Shown here: positions 11,326 to 22,700 of the stretch, in pieces
Layout: each line of letters begins with the position of its first letter
Position numbering within the stretch: position 1 is the first letter of the stretch
Source of the DNA: Ascarosepion bandense
Taxonomy: Eukaryota > Mollusca > Cephalopoda > Sepiida > Sepiidae
Length of the DNA stretch: 64,000 nucleotides
Direction: 5' to 3'
Assembly (NCBI GenBank): GCA_037127315.1
Contig: JBBBDQ010001454.1
Span: 863,501-927,500, forward strand
Translations under genes and position numbers: made by a program
Notes under the pieces: model-generated
Told to the model about the DNA's origin: nothing
Database searches by the model: none
Seen by the model: the letters and a program-made list of their open reading frames with translations, nothing else

Positions 11326-12715
11326 ATAAAAATATATGTCTTTGTAGAGTTTTACTCAAAAGTTACTTTACTTGAGTTTTTAAGGACTGATATGTTCACA
11401 AAGCTTTCAAGAAAACATGGTCTGAGTTTCGACATGGTACTAATGCCATTGTCAGCAAAAAAAATAACAGCCCAGATTATAAGCTATGACCCAGAGATAT
11501 TAAAATCAAGAAAATGCAGAAATTTTAATTATTAGGGAAATATTTTCAGAAATGGCAGAAAATCTGACACCAAAATCTGATAACACATTAAAAGATGCCT
11601 TCCAAAATCTAAATAAAGTAGTAGAAAACAGGAAAATGTCATGTCATGTCATTGTAAACTAAGTTAAAAGAACTGTGTAATATCAAGCTCTTCTGTAGCA
11701 GTAAATGTTGGAATTTCTTTTGCAGATAAATAAAAGACTTTAAACAACAGAGATGTTGTTCTATAAGGATCCTGAGAATAAGTTTTATGGAAAATAGAAA
11801 TATATAGGATACCTATATCTACAGAAAGAAAGAGGCATTCAAAATTTATAGGATACATAATGAAGAAAGAAGGCCTGGAAAATTTAACTCTAAAAAGACA
11901 TATGGAAGACAAAGAGATCACAGGGAAACAGTGAGTAACCTATGTAAAGAGCTTTTATAAATAGAAGGCAGAACAAGGAGTGGGAGGGATAGTAAAAAGA
12001 GAAACTGCTAAAAGCGACAAAAATAGTTTGTTGTTGTGAGCCACGATAGCCCACATTCTGAAGAGCTATGGCACTTGAAAAAAGTAATACAATAAAAGCA
12101 ATTCAAGATGCATGGTTTATGGGATAGTGTTTTAAATAAAAGAAATTACTAAAGGTAATTTAAAAAGTTTAGAAAAGATGACATCCACATAAGAAATACA
12201 CAATGTACAAGTCATTTTGTTGAGTATAACAATGACTTGATTTTATCTAAACTCTTGAAACAGTGCTTTTACAGTATGTCATTCAATGGCAGCCTTTGTT
12301 TGCAAAAAAAAAAAAAACTCAGAAAGGTGCCTAAAATTGAAAATAAAATTCACCATGATTTAAAAGAAGCCAAGCATAAAGTAATAATAGACATTTGCAT
12401 TCTTTATAATGTCTTGAAATATTAGTATCTGGAGGAGATGAATTTTATAAGAATATAAACAGCATGTTGGTTTGCTGTAGATGAACAGCTTAAGCCTCAA
12501 GCAAAAATGAACCTCAGTCCAGTGATAATGTTATCAAATGTTTGGTGACTTTGCATTGGTTTGGTGTACTTTTCAGTTTGAAACATTCAGTATTATAATT
12601 ACAGAAGACATTTGTTAACAGCAAGTATAGCCTTCAAGCATTACTTTGAAAGAAAAGGTTTCTTGGTTTGACCACTTGGAAAGGTCTGATATTCAATGAT
12701 AACACTGTAAAGCCC
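11326..12715. other. no recognised feature
   Basis: AT-rich, A-rich on the + strand; I see no gene or known repeat. Confidence 0.5.
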
Positions 12716-12718
12716 TAA

Positions 12719-13035
12719 ACAGTCAGTTAAGTGCCATACGTGAAACACGCTTGGGCGATCATGTCTCGAAAGAGACATGACTGACTGGGCAGAAGATTAT
12801 CTCGCAGTAGGTTGCCATTGCTTTCTGTGGTAGACTGGTTGCCAGCCAAGGCTATGGAACCCAATCTGTCCTGTTATTTAACCTATAACTGGAAGGAAGA
12901 GATGGATTAATACCTTTCCCAAGGGTATTTGCGCATAAGTGAATGCAGTGAATTCAACTGGAATTTGAAGTCGGATCCCCCGATTTCTCATTCCGAGCTG
13001 ATATCCACTGCACCACAACGCACATCCTCTTAAAC
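12719..13035 (-). repeat. tRNA-derived SINE, family 1, copy b
   Basis: Full-length antisense copy. On the minus strand it starts GAGGATGTGCGTTGTGGTGC, continues AGTGGATATCAGCTCGGAAT and GGGGGATCCGACTTC, and ends GGCACTTAACTGACTG. It is among the best preserved copies here and useful as a family consensus guide. Confidence 0.88.
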
Positions 13036-13504
13036 AGTAGAGATCCCATTTGATTAAAAAAAAAAGACATCTTCTGTGAATAAATTTTACATCCTCCTTT
13101 TCCATCTAATTACAACCTATTCCAGAGTTTACAAAACTGACTTCCATAAATTAGTTTATTGCTGTCCTCACTATCATTGTAGTATTCTATCCTAGATAGT
13201 TATACCTTCTTTAATATATTATAATAGAGTCTACCAAATGGATAAAAACTTCAGCTATTTTTTTGCATTAGTTTTGGTGTTAGTGTGCAAGCAATATTTT
13301 ATAATGACGTTAAAGAAGCAATTGTTGCCTTTGGATGAAATGTTTGCAGCAAGAGAAAACATTGGTGAGATGGGTAAAGAGGTAAAAACTGAAAATCCCA
13401 AAATTAAAATGGCTTTTTTAGGCTCCAAGCATATTGCAAGCAAAAAAATGCTTTCTATCCTATTTTTAACCCTTCCTCTCTATTCTCTTCAATTTTCACT
13501 TCAT

Positions 13505-13995
13505 TAAACCAACTTTCTTGTATCTTCTTTTCTTCACATCATGATTTCTTTTTTGTCTTATTTATTCCTCTATTTTTTCCTTCACTGTTTTCTAGCTTTC
13601 TCAATCCTTGTCTCTTTTTCCTTTTTCATTTACATACATCTATGTCTTCTGTATTTTTTTTATTCTTCATATTTCCCTTCCTCCCATCTCCCCTTCTTCC
13701 ATCTTTGCTCTATCGACTATTTCACCATCATTTTCTTTTCTATTTTACCCACTGATATATTTTACCCTTCAATATTATTTTCTCCTCCTCTTGTCCACCC
13801 ATCCTAAATAGCCATTTAATCTATTCCATCTTTCTATAATTTTCTACATCTGCCAATTAAACCACCTTTCTCTTTCTACCCTCTACTTTCTTTTGTCAAT
13901 CTCTTTCTTCTTTCATTGTATTCTCACTTTTTATTCTTTTCCAGTTTACAGCCACTTTTTTCATCTCTCCCCTACATTCTCACTTAATCTTAGGT
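13505..13995 (+). repeat. pyrimidine-rich tract
   Basis: About 490 bases strongly biased to C and T on the + strand (CTTTTTCC, TCTCCTCCTCTTG, CTTTCTCTTTC and similar). The bias creates overlapping false ORFs of 67-88 codons rich in F, L, S and Y, which I do not accept as genes. Confidence 0.7.
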
Positions 13996-14559
13996 AAAAG
14001 CAATAGCATTAATAGAATCCTTGTTTTATGTAATTTTATCTCTTAACTTTTGATCCAACCTCTGTCTTTGAAATGCCTTTCATGAAGGTATGCATAAACT
14101 TTCCAACCTTATTTCAGCTTTTCAAATTACAAACCTTTCTCTTTGAACCTTGTTTGGGGATGAATCTCTCACCCTAAGTGGATGTATGTTTTATAAGATT
14201 GATATGGCTATTTATATCATAGGCATCAATATAGAAATTGACCAAAAGTCGAACATCTTAAAAAACAAAAAAACTACTGAAGTCTAAAATAGACTGACTT
14301 CATTAAATTTTGTTTTTTCTTAGGAATTGATTAAAAATGTAATAAGCAACTGAAAAGTATTGAAAAATTCTCAAGCTAACCAAAAAGGGAATGGCCTGGA
14401 GCCATGATACATAAGCACTATTCAACATATTTCCTTTACGTTTCAACACTTGGTAAATCATTTTTTAACTCCTGAAAAGAAAAAAAAATGTAATATTTAA
14501 TCATACAAATTTTGTTCTGCTTCTGCTATCACCTGTGAATCATTTGAAAAATTCCTACT

Positions 14560-15400
14560 TTCAAATTCTTTTTAAAGTTTAATTAGGAAAGAATTAGATA
14601 AAGCAAGATTTAGTGAGTAGGGTGGATGGTCTGTTCATGTAAACACCAAATTCTTCCCAATATCCATTGTCTTGTCAGATCTTTCCATGGCTTCCCTTAT
14701 TTTTTTTCCCAGTGTCTCTTAATTGGCATATCATCAAGTTAGAATGGTATTCTGCAGTAACTGTTTGGTTCTTCTGAAAATATAATTTATTTGAATATCG
14801 CCTTTATTTCTTGAAACTGTGGCCATGACCTTTCCTGTTGACTTTTTAATTTCTTTGAGTGGATAACCCAAGTTTAGTCCCTGGATCATAGTGACATAAT
14901 CATGTTTCATTAACAATGACAAGTTGTTTCAAAAGATTATAAGATGATTGATGAAAATGCTGCAAAATCAAATAGCAGGTGTCTCCTTGATATTGTTCCT
15001 GTTTGGCCTTCAAGAATTTTGGCACCTACTTGGCTGGCAACTTCAGCATACCAAATTGCTCATGAATTATAGACCTAATGTGTTCCCTCAATATATCTGG
15101 TATTTAGGCTGTTATTTTGGCCAGATTCATCAATCAGTCTCAGTCAGGATCAGCAGTTTCATATGTTGACACCATTTGAAGACAGTGTGAAATTGTGAGT
15201 CTCAGAATCTTAATGGAAGTTGACACAATTAAATATGATGGTCACCCAAGTTTTGCATTATGCAGTCATGGATTCCTTTTGGAGGAACAGAAACTTCATT
15301 ATGGCCTGAGTTCCACACTCAAAAAAAATAAATCCTTATTTTTTGTTGACATGGTACAAGCAATATTTGTAAATTATTTGAATAAAATGTAAGGATCTGC
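14560..15400 (-). mobile_element. mariner relic, antisense
   Basis: Minus-strand frames show in order an N-terminal piece near 15330 ('KFLFLQKESM'), a middle piece ('CQPSRCQN'), then 'QLVIVNET*LCHYDPGTK' (compare the mariner DETWVHHYDPETK block) and 'KNQTVTAEYHSNL' (compare GxTINAEYYAxLL). All are out of frame with one another or interrupted by stops. The aspartate of the DE(T/K)W motif reads N here ('VNET'). Confidence 0.65.
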
Positions 15401-15404
15401 TAAT

Positions 15405-16580
15405 TTCACACTTTATATAAGAAAAGAAAATTCGTTCCATCTCAATGCCAAAGTAATTGGAAATAGGCCAAACTGATACATTTTTCTATAACCCATTCAT
15501 AATTATAATAGAAATCATGTAACTACAAAATTGTTTGTTTTGAAGTAGGATTAATGCTAGAAGAAAAAAAAGCATCCATTAAGTCTCACCTTTAAAAAAA
15601 TTAGTGAAAATCATTTAATGCAATAATATAAGAAAAATCAGCATTATGCATAGAAATATGTCTAAATATTTTTACCAATTTAGTAATAGTTTATTATAAG
15701 TTAAAATTTTGAGCTAGTATTAAAGAATTGTTCTACCAATTATTCAAAGATTTCAAACAACAGTTTCATCATCAAATTATTAATTTAGAAGAGAGATAGA
15801 AAGAAAAAATAACAAAGAAAGAAATATAAGAACAAAATGAATTTTTTAAAACATTATAAATCTTTTACTTATAAAAGGATTTTATGGATTACAGTAATTT
15901 TTCTTGTAAGTTACTTGTAATAAAAATCTTATTAAAAATTATCTTTTCTGTTAATTCACCCAAGAATAAAAAAAATAATTTATATTTACTAAAATTCCCA
16001 CCAAATTCTTCTAGAGTAAGACCATCCATTGCACTCTGGTTGGGTTGACCTTTGCAATTACCCAAAATGTGCACAACTCTGGTGCACTATTTCTAAGTGT
16101 TGGATCAGTATCACACTCACCCCAATAAATAAGACAAAAACAGATTTTTTTCTTTTTAAATTGTAAAAAATTTCTAACCCTAACTGATGATAAAAGTTTA
16201 ATAACAATAACAAACTATCTTTGGTTTAAAATTTATAACTTCTATAACATTTGCGATAATTAACTTTACATTATTTGGGGTGAATTAACCAAAAAGATTC
16301 ACTATTTTCTAACTGTCCAAAATCCCTGCTGATGATTGATTTAGATACTTTTGATATATTTAATAAATATTTTAATATATATTACTTATTATATTTGAAC
16401 AAATGTCCTAATCTTTGTTGTTTTTATCTTAATGGATGTATGTTTTATAAGATTGATATGGCTATTTATATTATAGCTTTCTTCAGCTGTCTGTCAATTT
16501 AGTTAACAGTCAGGAAATTTCAAACTGAATTCTTTATTTGATGTACATACAGAGGTAGATTCTTCTCATTCCAATGTCTG
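15405..16580. other. no recognised feature
   Basis: Very AT-rich sequence with scattered short direct repeats; no gene or known element supported. Confidence 0.5.
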
Positions 16581-16609
16581 CTGATAGGAATAACTATTCT
16601 TTTTTTTTT

Positions 16610-16705
16610 TTTTTTTTAGTACTGCTCAGTTATTATTGCTAGCCCTGTTTCTAATGAGCCCAACCCAGGGATTGAACTCACAAATAACTATGCTACCAGA
16701 TTCAT
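16610..16705 (-). repeat. possible tRNA-like SINE head
   Basis: On the minus strand GTGAGTTCAATCCCTGGGTT resembles a B box with flanking T-arm. The A-box side (GAATCTGGTAGCATAG) is plausible. A poly-T run at 16599-16618 would be the A tail on the minus strand. Weakly supported and short. Confidence 0.35.
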
Positions 16706-16709
16706 GAAT

Positions 16710-17895
16710 GAATGGATGCTTTAATTCCATATGCTATCATTATTTTTACATTGCAGTGTAGCTTTAATTTTCTGTTATCATAAATAATGTTATTTTCTTT
16801 AAAAAAAACAAACAAAAAAAAAAACAAATGAAAACTGGAATTTTTTTCTGTCAATTGTAAGCAGATAGTTTATTTGCATATATAATATAAAAACATTGAT
16901 TTATTTCTACATCACCAATTTAACAGACACAGAAAAAATTCACCAGTTAATCAAGATAAAATTAAAAAAACCAACAGAATAATTCAATGAATTAGATTTT
17001 AAATAAAAATTCAATCCTGGCTATGGCTTGGGTAATTTCTGTATTGCTTAATTGTGCTTGGAAATGAATTAATTTATATTGAAAAAAAAAGATGTTTAAT
17101 GACTGGTTGAATATATAAGCATTTAGTGAGGAAAATTATTATATTTCTGATATTTTGTGTTTGCCTATGTTTGTAATTAAAAAAAGAAATTGGAAAATAA
17201 GTTACAAGATATTTTTTTCTGATACTGGTTGATGGAAAATAACCCTAAATATTCTATACTTATTCAAATATGATAATTTTAAAAATGTAATGCATAAGTT
17301 TTTATAACTGAATGATTCTTTAAGAATGTGCAGAAAGATAACGATGCATGATTGTATATTTCTTGTAAAGAACAGACGAACACATAAACAAAATGGTCTC
17401 AGGTATTGATTGCTTTCACACACATACATTAGAAATACTTATGACAAAGAAAAAAGTTTTTCCTTAACATTGTTCTAATATATAAGCAACTATATAACAT
17501 TTTCTCATCTATACATGCACACACGTGCTTTTGTGTGTGTGAGAATAAAAACATCTTGAATGCTATGCCACAGTTTAGTGTTTTTTGTGTGAGCTTTGCT
17601 GCTGTTCAGTTTTCCTTTGTTTCATTTCTTAAAATTTCACAATATGTTTTTTTTTATTTTTATGAAATCTCTCTCTATGCCACCCATAGGAATGGAAACA
17701 TATATAACATAAGTAACTGTTCACTTGTATTAGGGCCTTGAATAAGTTCTTGCTGATTTCCAACAGATGGTATTCCCAGAACCGCATGCATGTAGTTTCA
17801 GATGATAACATATCTATAAGGAAGTACTCTAAGCAAGCTTTAAATTCAGTGTATATCATTTAGCTAAAATATAAACAACTTTATTTTTCATAGTG
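16710..17895. other. no recognised feature
   Basis: AT-rich sequence with a short CA/GT-rich spot near 17517-17542. No gene supported. Confidence 0.5.
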
Positions 17896-17901
17896 TTAAA
17901 C

Positions 17902-18970
17902 ATGTCAGATTTTGTGCCAAAGAAAGTTTATTTGTGAGGAATTTTACTGCACTAATTTATTCAAGGGAAATCTGCAGCTGAAGCACATTGGATTTTTGGT
18001 GAGACTTACAGTGACCATACTCTATTGGAAACATGCAGAGATCGGTTTAGATACTTCAAAAATAAGGATTTTGAAGATAAAGAACCCTCTGGCGCATCAC
18101 AAAAGTTTGAATAAGAAGAATTGGAAACATTACTTCTTGAAGACTCATGTCAAGCATCAGCTGAACTTGCAGAAACATTAGGAGTTGATCACATAACAGT
18201 TTCAAAATGTTTGAAAGCATTATGAATAATTCAAAAGCAAGGACATTGGGTGCCGTATGAGTTGAAGCTGAGAGACACTGATTGGCATCTTGTCATGTGT
18301 GAACAAATGCTTCAACAGAAGAAAAGAACATTTTTTTTTGTATTGTATTGTGACTGGCAATAAAAAGTGGATGCATTATGATAACCAGAAGTGTAGAAGA
18401 TTGTGGGTAAGACTGGCCATGCATCAACATTGGCAGCAAAGTCGACTACCCATTGTTTGAAGCAGAAGCTTCAAACCAGACATATTTGCCGCCAATGTTG
18501 ATGCATATAGTGGATTCTGCTGTAGTTTATTATGAGCTGCTCAAACCAACCAAAATCATCATGAAAGATAACTATCAACTACAATTGATGTGCTTGAAGA
18601 TAAAATGCCCATTTTACGAGCAGAGATGCAACAAAGTGATTTTGTAACATGACAATGCTAGGCCACATGTTGCAAAACTGGTGAAAACCTACTTGGAAAT
18701 GCTTAAATGGGTAGTCCTACTTCATCCACCATATTCACTAGACATTGCCCTGTCCAATTATCACTTGTTCTGATTAATGGCACTTGGCCTGCTAAGCAGC
18801 ACTTATATTCTTATGATGATGCCAAAAAATGGGTTGACTCACAGTTAGCCTCAAATGATGTCGTTTTCCTGACATAGAATTCAAATACTGCCAGAAAGAT
18901 GGGAAAAAATAGTGGCTAGCAATGGACAATATTTTCAGTAACATGTTTATTGCTAATTTTTGTAAATAAA
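17902..18970 (+). mobile_element. mariner element, nearly full length, inactivated
   Basis: The transposase relic starts at ATG 17902 ('MSDFVPKKVYL' then a stop) and continues 'SAAEAHWIFGETYSDHTLL', 'LGVDHITVSKCLKALXIIQK', 'GHWVPYELKLRDTDWHLV', 'CEQMLQQKKRT', 'VVYYELLKPTKIIMKDNYQL', 'HDNARPHVAKLVKTYLE', 'HPPYS' and 'LPERWEKIVASNGQYF'. The 3' sequence TTTGTAAATAAAACATTACTT is the usual mariner end. Of the D,D34D catalytic triad the first D is N (18359-18361), the second is kept (18651-18653) and the third is N (18756-18758), with 34 residues between the last two. Frameshifts and stops confirm it is dead. Confidence 0.9.
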
Positions 18971-19380
18971 ACATTACTTTTATTGAAAAATCAGCAGAAC
19001 TTATTCAACTTTTGTTATGTGTTTATATGTGTGCATCCTCTTAACTTTACCAAGAAGAAGCATATATTTGATGAATTTTATTTTTGTGCAGTACGTTACA
19101 CTCACAGATCTGTGTGTCTTTATTTCTCTCTCTCATATATAAGTGAACATTTTCTTTCTCATTGAAAAAGAGCACCAGCATATTCAAGAATCCCAATTTT
19201 TGACATTTTTTCTTATGATTCTATTTGGTCTAAAGGCCTAACAATATAGATAAATATTTTATTATTATTGTTGATTTTTTTCAATCTTTCAAATCTCTTC
19301 CATCAGCCTACTGTATCTACGCACAAACACATGTCATGTGAGATGGCATGAAAACATCAGTTCCTCCTTCACTTTCATTC

Positions 19381-19390
19381 TGCACACATG

Positions 19391-19430
<40 letters not shown>

Positions 19431-19440
19431 CATGTGTGCA
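19381..19440. repeat. perfect 60-bp palindrome around (TA)17
   Basis: TGCACACATGCAC (19381-19393), then a 34-base TA tract (19394-19427), then GTGCATGTGTGCA (19428-19440). The arms are exact reverse complements and the TA tract is itself palindromic, so the whole 60 bases can form one hairpin or cruciform. Confidence 0.95.
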
Positions 19441-19590
19441 TATATTTTTTCTTTGGCTTTTGTATTTATGTTTACAATATTTATGTATTTATATTTATGT
19501 TTACAATTTGTTGCATTTTTTTTTTGTTGACCGATATATCCACTGATTTTCCCCACTAATGTATTTTTTTCTCATTCTCAAAATTTCCAG

Positions 19591-19645
19591 CAAGTTGGAG
19601 AGGAAAGGTTCTGACACGTCTTTGAAATCAGTTACAAGTGAAAAG
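19591..19645 (+). CDS. SNX14: SNX14 exon: linker between PX and Nexin_C domains
   Basis: A 55-nt exon bounded by AAATTTCCAG before and GTAAGC after. Working back from the in-frame 3' neighbour at 27143, it reads (x)KLERKGSDTSLKSVTSEK with one leading base completing a codon from an upstream exon not found here. The join to 27143 is phase 0 and stop-free. Polar, charged composition fits the flexible linker that follows the PX domain in SNX14. SNX14 is a multi-domain endoplasmic reticulum-anchored sorting nexin (membrane segments, PXA, RGS, PX, Nexin_C) known to act in ER-lipid droplet contacts and endolysosomal lipid handling. The linker is poorly conserved, so this exon rests on splice sites, frame and position rather than on strong homology. 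Confidence 0.65.
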
Positions 19646-20120
19646 GTAAGCTTAGGACAAACTTACTGATTATTTGCTACATGCTTTTTTTTTTTTTTTT
19701 GCAAGACAGAAATATAAGCATTAAATATGAACTCTCTTCTCTTTTGAAGAACTTTCAGATAAATGGGTTCGCTTTTGCAGTAACCCCAACTTTCTATTTA
19801 TTTTCCTTAAATACCAATTTTTCTTAAGACTTTTCATCTGAGCTGCTGGTAATACAAAAAACAGGGTTGCAACATCAAAGCTAATAAGTATATTCCTTTC
19901 AAACTCTTTCAGGTATTAATCATATTGGAAGTTCCTTTTGGAGTAGAATAATTCTTAGCTATTTATTACCTTCACAAAAGATCATTTAATAATAGACTTG
20001 CCTTACCATTAAATTTATAGTCTCCAAGCGTTTTGGTACCATTAATCTCTGGCACCATGAAATATGTATGTTGTATACTAATCAACAGTTAACAATGTAT
20101 TTTATTTTTGTATTTCAACC

Positions 20121-20310
20121 CTGCATTGTGGTGCAAGGGATATCAGCTCTGGATGAGAAATCAGAGAACCAAGTTTGACTTCCTGTTGAATTTATTGCAT
20201 TCACTTACATGCAAATACCCTTACAGCAAAATCTTCTGTCTAGTCAATCATGGATCAAAAGAGACATGATTGACCAAGCATGTATCCTGTATAGCACTTA
20301 ACTGATTGAG
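20121..20310 (+). repeat. tRNA-derived SINE, family 1, copy c (internally deleted)
   Basis: Starts CTGCATTGTGGTGCAAGGGA, keeps ATATCAGCTC and the CATTCACTTACATGCAAATA segment, then lacks about 90 bases of the family body before resuming at ATCTTCTGTCTAGTCAATCA and ending TAGCACTTAACTGATTG. Lies in the intron after the 19591-19645 exon. Confidence 0.8.
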
Positions 20311-20584
20311 TAAAACTGTCATTAATTCCATTGAAACTTTGTTAGGAAATAGTTTTAAAGAAGTCACTCAATTTTTGTCTATTTCAAAACATTCTTGGGA
20401 CTGCAAAAGAAATTATTAATGGGAAGTTAAGAACTAATTCTACTTTTGTTTTCATTCTTTTTTGTTTTTTTTTATTCTTTTTGACTGATGTGTTTTCTAC
20501 TGATTAACTCTTTGCAGGTTATTTTGGGATTCTAGTATTCTAAGAATTTTTTTAAAATAATGTTTTAGTGATACAAGTCTTACT

Positions 20585-20650
20585 AAATTAACCCATAGCT
20601 GGAAGAAGAGGTGCATCCACATCTTTCCCAAAGGTATTTGTGTGAATATA
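20585..20650 (-). repeat. tRNA-derived SINE, family 1, fragment
   Basis: AACCCATAGCTGGAAGAAGA, then CATCTTTCCCAAAGGTATTT, matches the middle of the family in antisense. Both ends are missing. Confidence 0.6.
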
Positions 20651-20689
20651 AAAAAAAAATCAAGAGGAATTAGATCACTGCTCTCTAAT

Positions 20690-20850
20690 GAATAATTCTA
20701 AATCATTATCAATTACACTACCTGCACATCTAAGCCTGTTAAACCTGGTCAGTATCTATATGGCTGACTACTTGGGAACATCAGGTGCTGTAAGTTTGGA
20801 TGTGCAGGTGGTTTAATGAATAACAACTCAGAATTGATAATGAAGGAGCT
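20690..20850. repeat. imperfect inverted repeat, possible head-to-head tRNA-like SINE pair
   Basis: CCTGCACATC (20721-20730) pairs with GATGTGCAGG (20799-20808), and TTATCAATT (20706-20714) pairs with AATTGATAA (20832-20840), at slightly different spacing. GCTAAGTTTCAATACT just downstream resembles a degenerate B box. Confidence 0.55.
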
Positions 20851-21029
20851 AAGTTTCAATACTAGTAGAGTTCATTATATCAAATACACTTGGTAAAGGT
20901 AGGATTCTAATTTTTCTTTCCTTCAGTTATACATTCATTTGTAGGATTCGTATCAGTAAATCATTATTATCTGCCAAAAATTCTTATAATCTAAAAATAT
21001 TTTCTTACTTTTAAAACAACCTGCAAAAT

Positions 21030-21031
<2 letters not shown>

Positions 21032-21071
<40 letters not shown>
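21032..21071. repeat. (TA)n microsatellite
   Basis: Uninterrupted alternating A/T for about 40 bases. A second TA tract lies at about 21408-21439. Confidence 0.95.
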
Positions 21072-21075
<4 letters not shown>

Positions 21076-21401
21076 TGTTTATGAAGCAAAAGTGCTCAAT
21101 ATAAAGGATTGAATTTTGTAGATACAAACAAATATATATCATTGCTTAAGGCATATAACTACTACTGACCATGCAATGTTGCTGTTTCCACAATATAAAA
21201 ACAATATCTAAGTGAAAAGTGTGACCAACTTAATAGTTTATTTTAAGGCCATACATCTGATTCTTGAGACATTGTCAATGACTGAATATATTCCAAACAG
21301 ATCATGAGTGTATTTGGACACACACATGTGAGTGTGTGTATCAACGACATGTCAACTAACTGCCTACACTGTATAATTACTGATGGCAAATACCTGGTGT
21401 A

Positions 21402-21442
<41 letters not shown>

Positions 21443-22229
21443 TCAGATATCACTAAAAATATAAAAGACAATATGAATAAAGACAAAAGTTCTCTTTGTC
21501 GACATGTTTCATCCTCTCATGTATTTTTTATCAAAGTAAATGTAAGGATTTTAGAAATCAACTAGTAACCTGTTTTGTTTCTGTGTATTATGATTGAATT
21601 TTCTCAATACGAGATAACAAAGTTCTCAAGTCCAAAAAAGTAGGCATCACTACCAAAAATACATGCATTTCTGACAACAAAATCAACAAATTTGTAATCC
21701 TACACTCCAAATCTCTATCAAGAAAATTTGAAAACAAACTAGTTATCCCCAACAATAAGATCTTTACTAACACTTCAAAGACAATCAGAGATATAGTTAG
21801 AAAAAAAAAAGATCCAATATTACCTCAGATGTTATGATTAAATATAACGTCTGCAATGTAGGAATAGCTACAAAATCTCTAGAAATCTAAAGGCCTGCAT
21901 CTACAAGCATAAAAAAATTCTTTGAAACAACCCTTTAAACTTGCTAATAATACAGAAACAAAATAAGTCCTAAGTATGATTTTATAAATGCTACCCAAAT
22001 GAGAAAAGAATATAATTCATTATGTAGGGAAAACTTGAAGGCAGTTGTGATGTATGCTTTTTTGCACACTCACATCCCTAAATTAACATGCAGACAAACA
22101 TCAGATGTGAAGAAAAATGCCTACTTGATGCCCACATGCATGGAAATGAATACACATTATCATCTGAATCTTAAAGAGACAAACCAGAATTAAGACGAGA
22201 TACATATATACGTGAATTTTACACATGAA

Positions 22230-22700
22230 TGTTGCTTTTTTCTTCTAGATATGCTCAAGTGAGTGTTGCATATGTCGGTGCCATTTTTGTCCCCATCATG
22301 GTACCTTATGTTTTTATATAATTTTGGTTGTTAAATTGGAATGAATTGTTGTCTAAAATTAGTTCTATGCTATGTATAATAAATTCTTTTGTGGAGTGTG
22401 TGGGAAGTATTTCTAGGTATTTTTCAATCCAAAACATAATGGCCTGTTTACCTAGTTCTTGCGGTATATTGCTGTACAGACAGTTCCCGTCAAATGTTAC
22501 TATGAGTGTACCTGGGTCTACTTTTTATGAGTGTACCTGGGTCTACTTTTTATGAGTGTACCTGGGTCTACTTTTTGTGGCATGACGCTTAGGAAATGTA
22601 TGCTGTCTCTGATGTAGTTTTTTATTTTTGTGGTGTATTGTTGTAATATTTCATCTATTAGGTTGCTCAGTCTGCTTGTTGGGCAGAATTTAAAATTAAC
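22230..22700 (-). mobile_element. Penelope-like element, RT segment, antisense
   Basis: Reading the minus strand from about 22700 down gives 'SRLSNLIDEILQQYTTKI', 'SIHFLSVMPQKVDPGTLI', then after a 25-base tandem expansion a palm segment and finally 'GTMMGTKMAPTYATLT' and 'AYLEE' at about 22300-22230. These are consecutive Penelope-like RT blocks. It ends where a + strand copy begins with the same motif, so the two are joined head to head. Confidence 0.75.
22501..22575. repeat. 25-bp tandem repeat, three units
   Basis: TATGAGTGTACCTGGGTCTA plus CTTTT repeated three times exactly, lying inside the antisense Penelope-like RT segment. The unit length is not a multiple of three, so it shifts the frame. 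Confidence 0.95.

Noticed and set aside
13322..13365. Possible coding exon around 13.3 kb (89- and 62-codon frames on opposite strands)
   Set aside because: No acceptor/donor pair gives a frame consistent with the 19591 exon, and no similarity to the PX or linker region of SNX14.
13541..13811. 88- and 67-codon ORFs
   Set aside because: They fall in a pyrimidine-rich tract and consist of F, L, S, Y and P; composition artefact.
21590..22200. Penelope-like coding segment upstream of the head-to-head pair
   Set aside because: Frames such as 'YVGKT' near 22020 hint at GIY-YIG, but the rest cannot be aligned with confidence, so no element is claimed.
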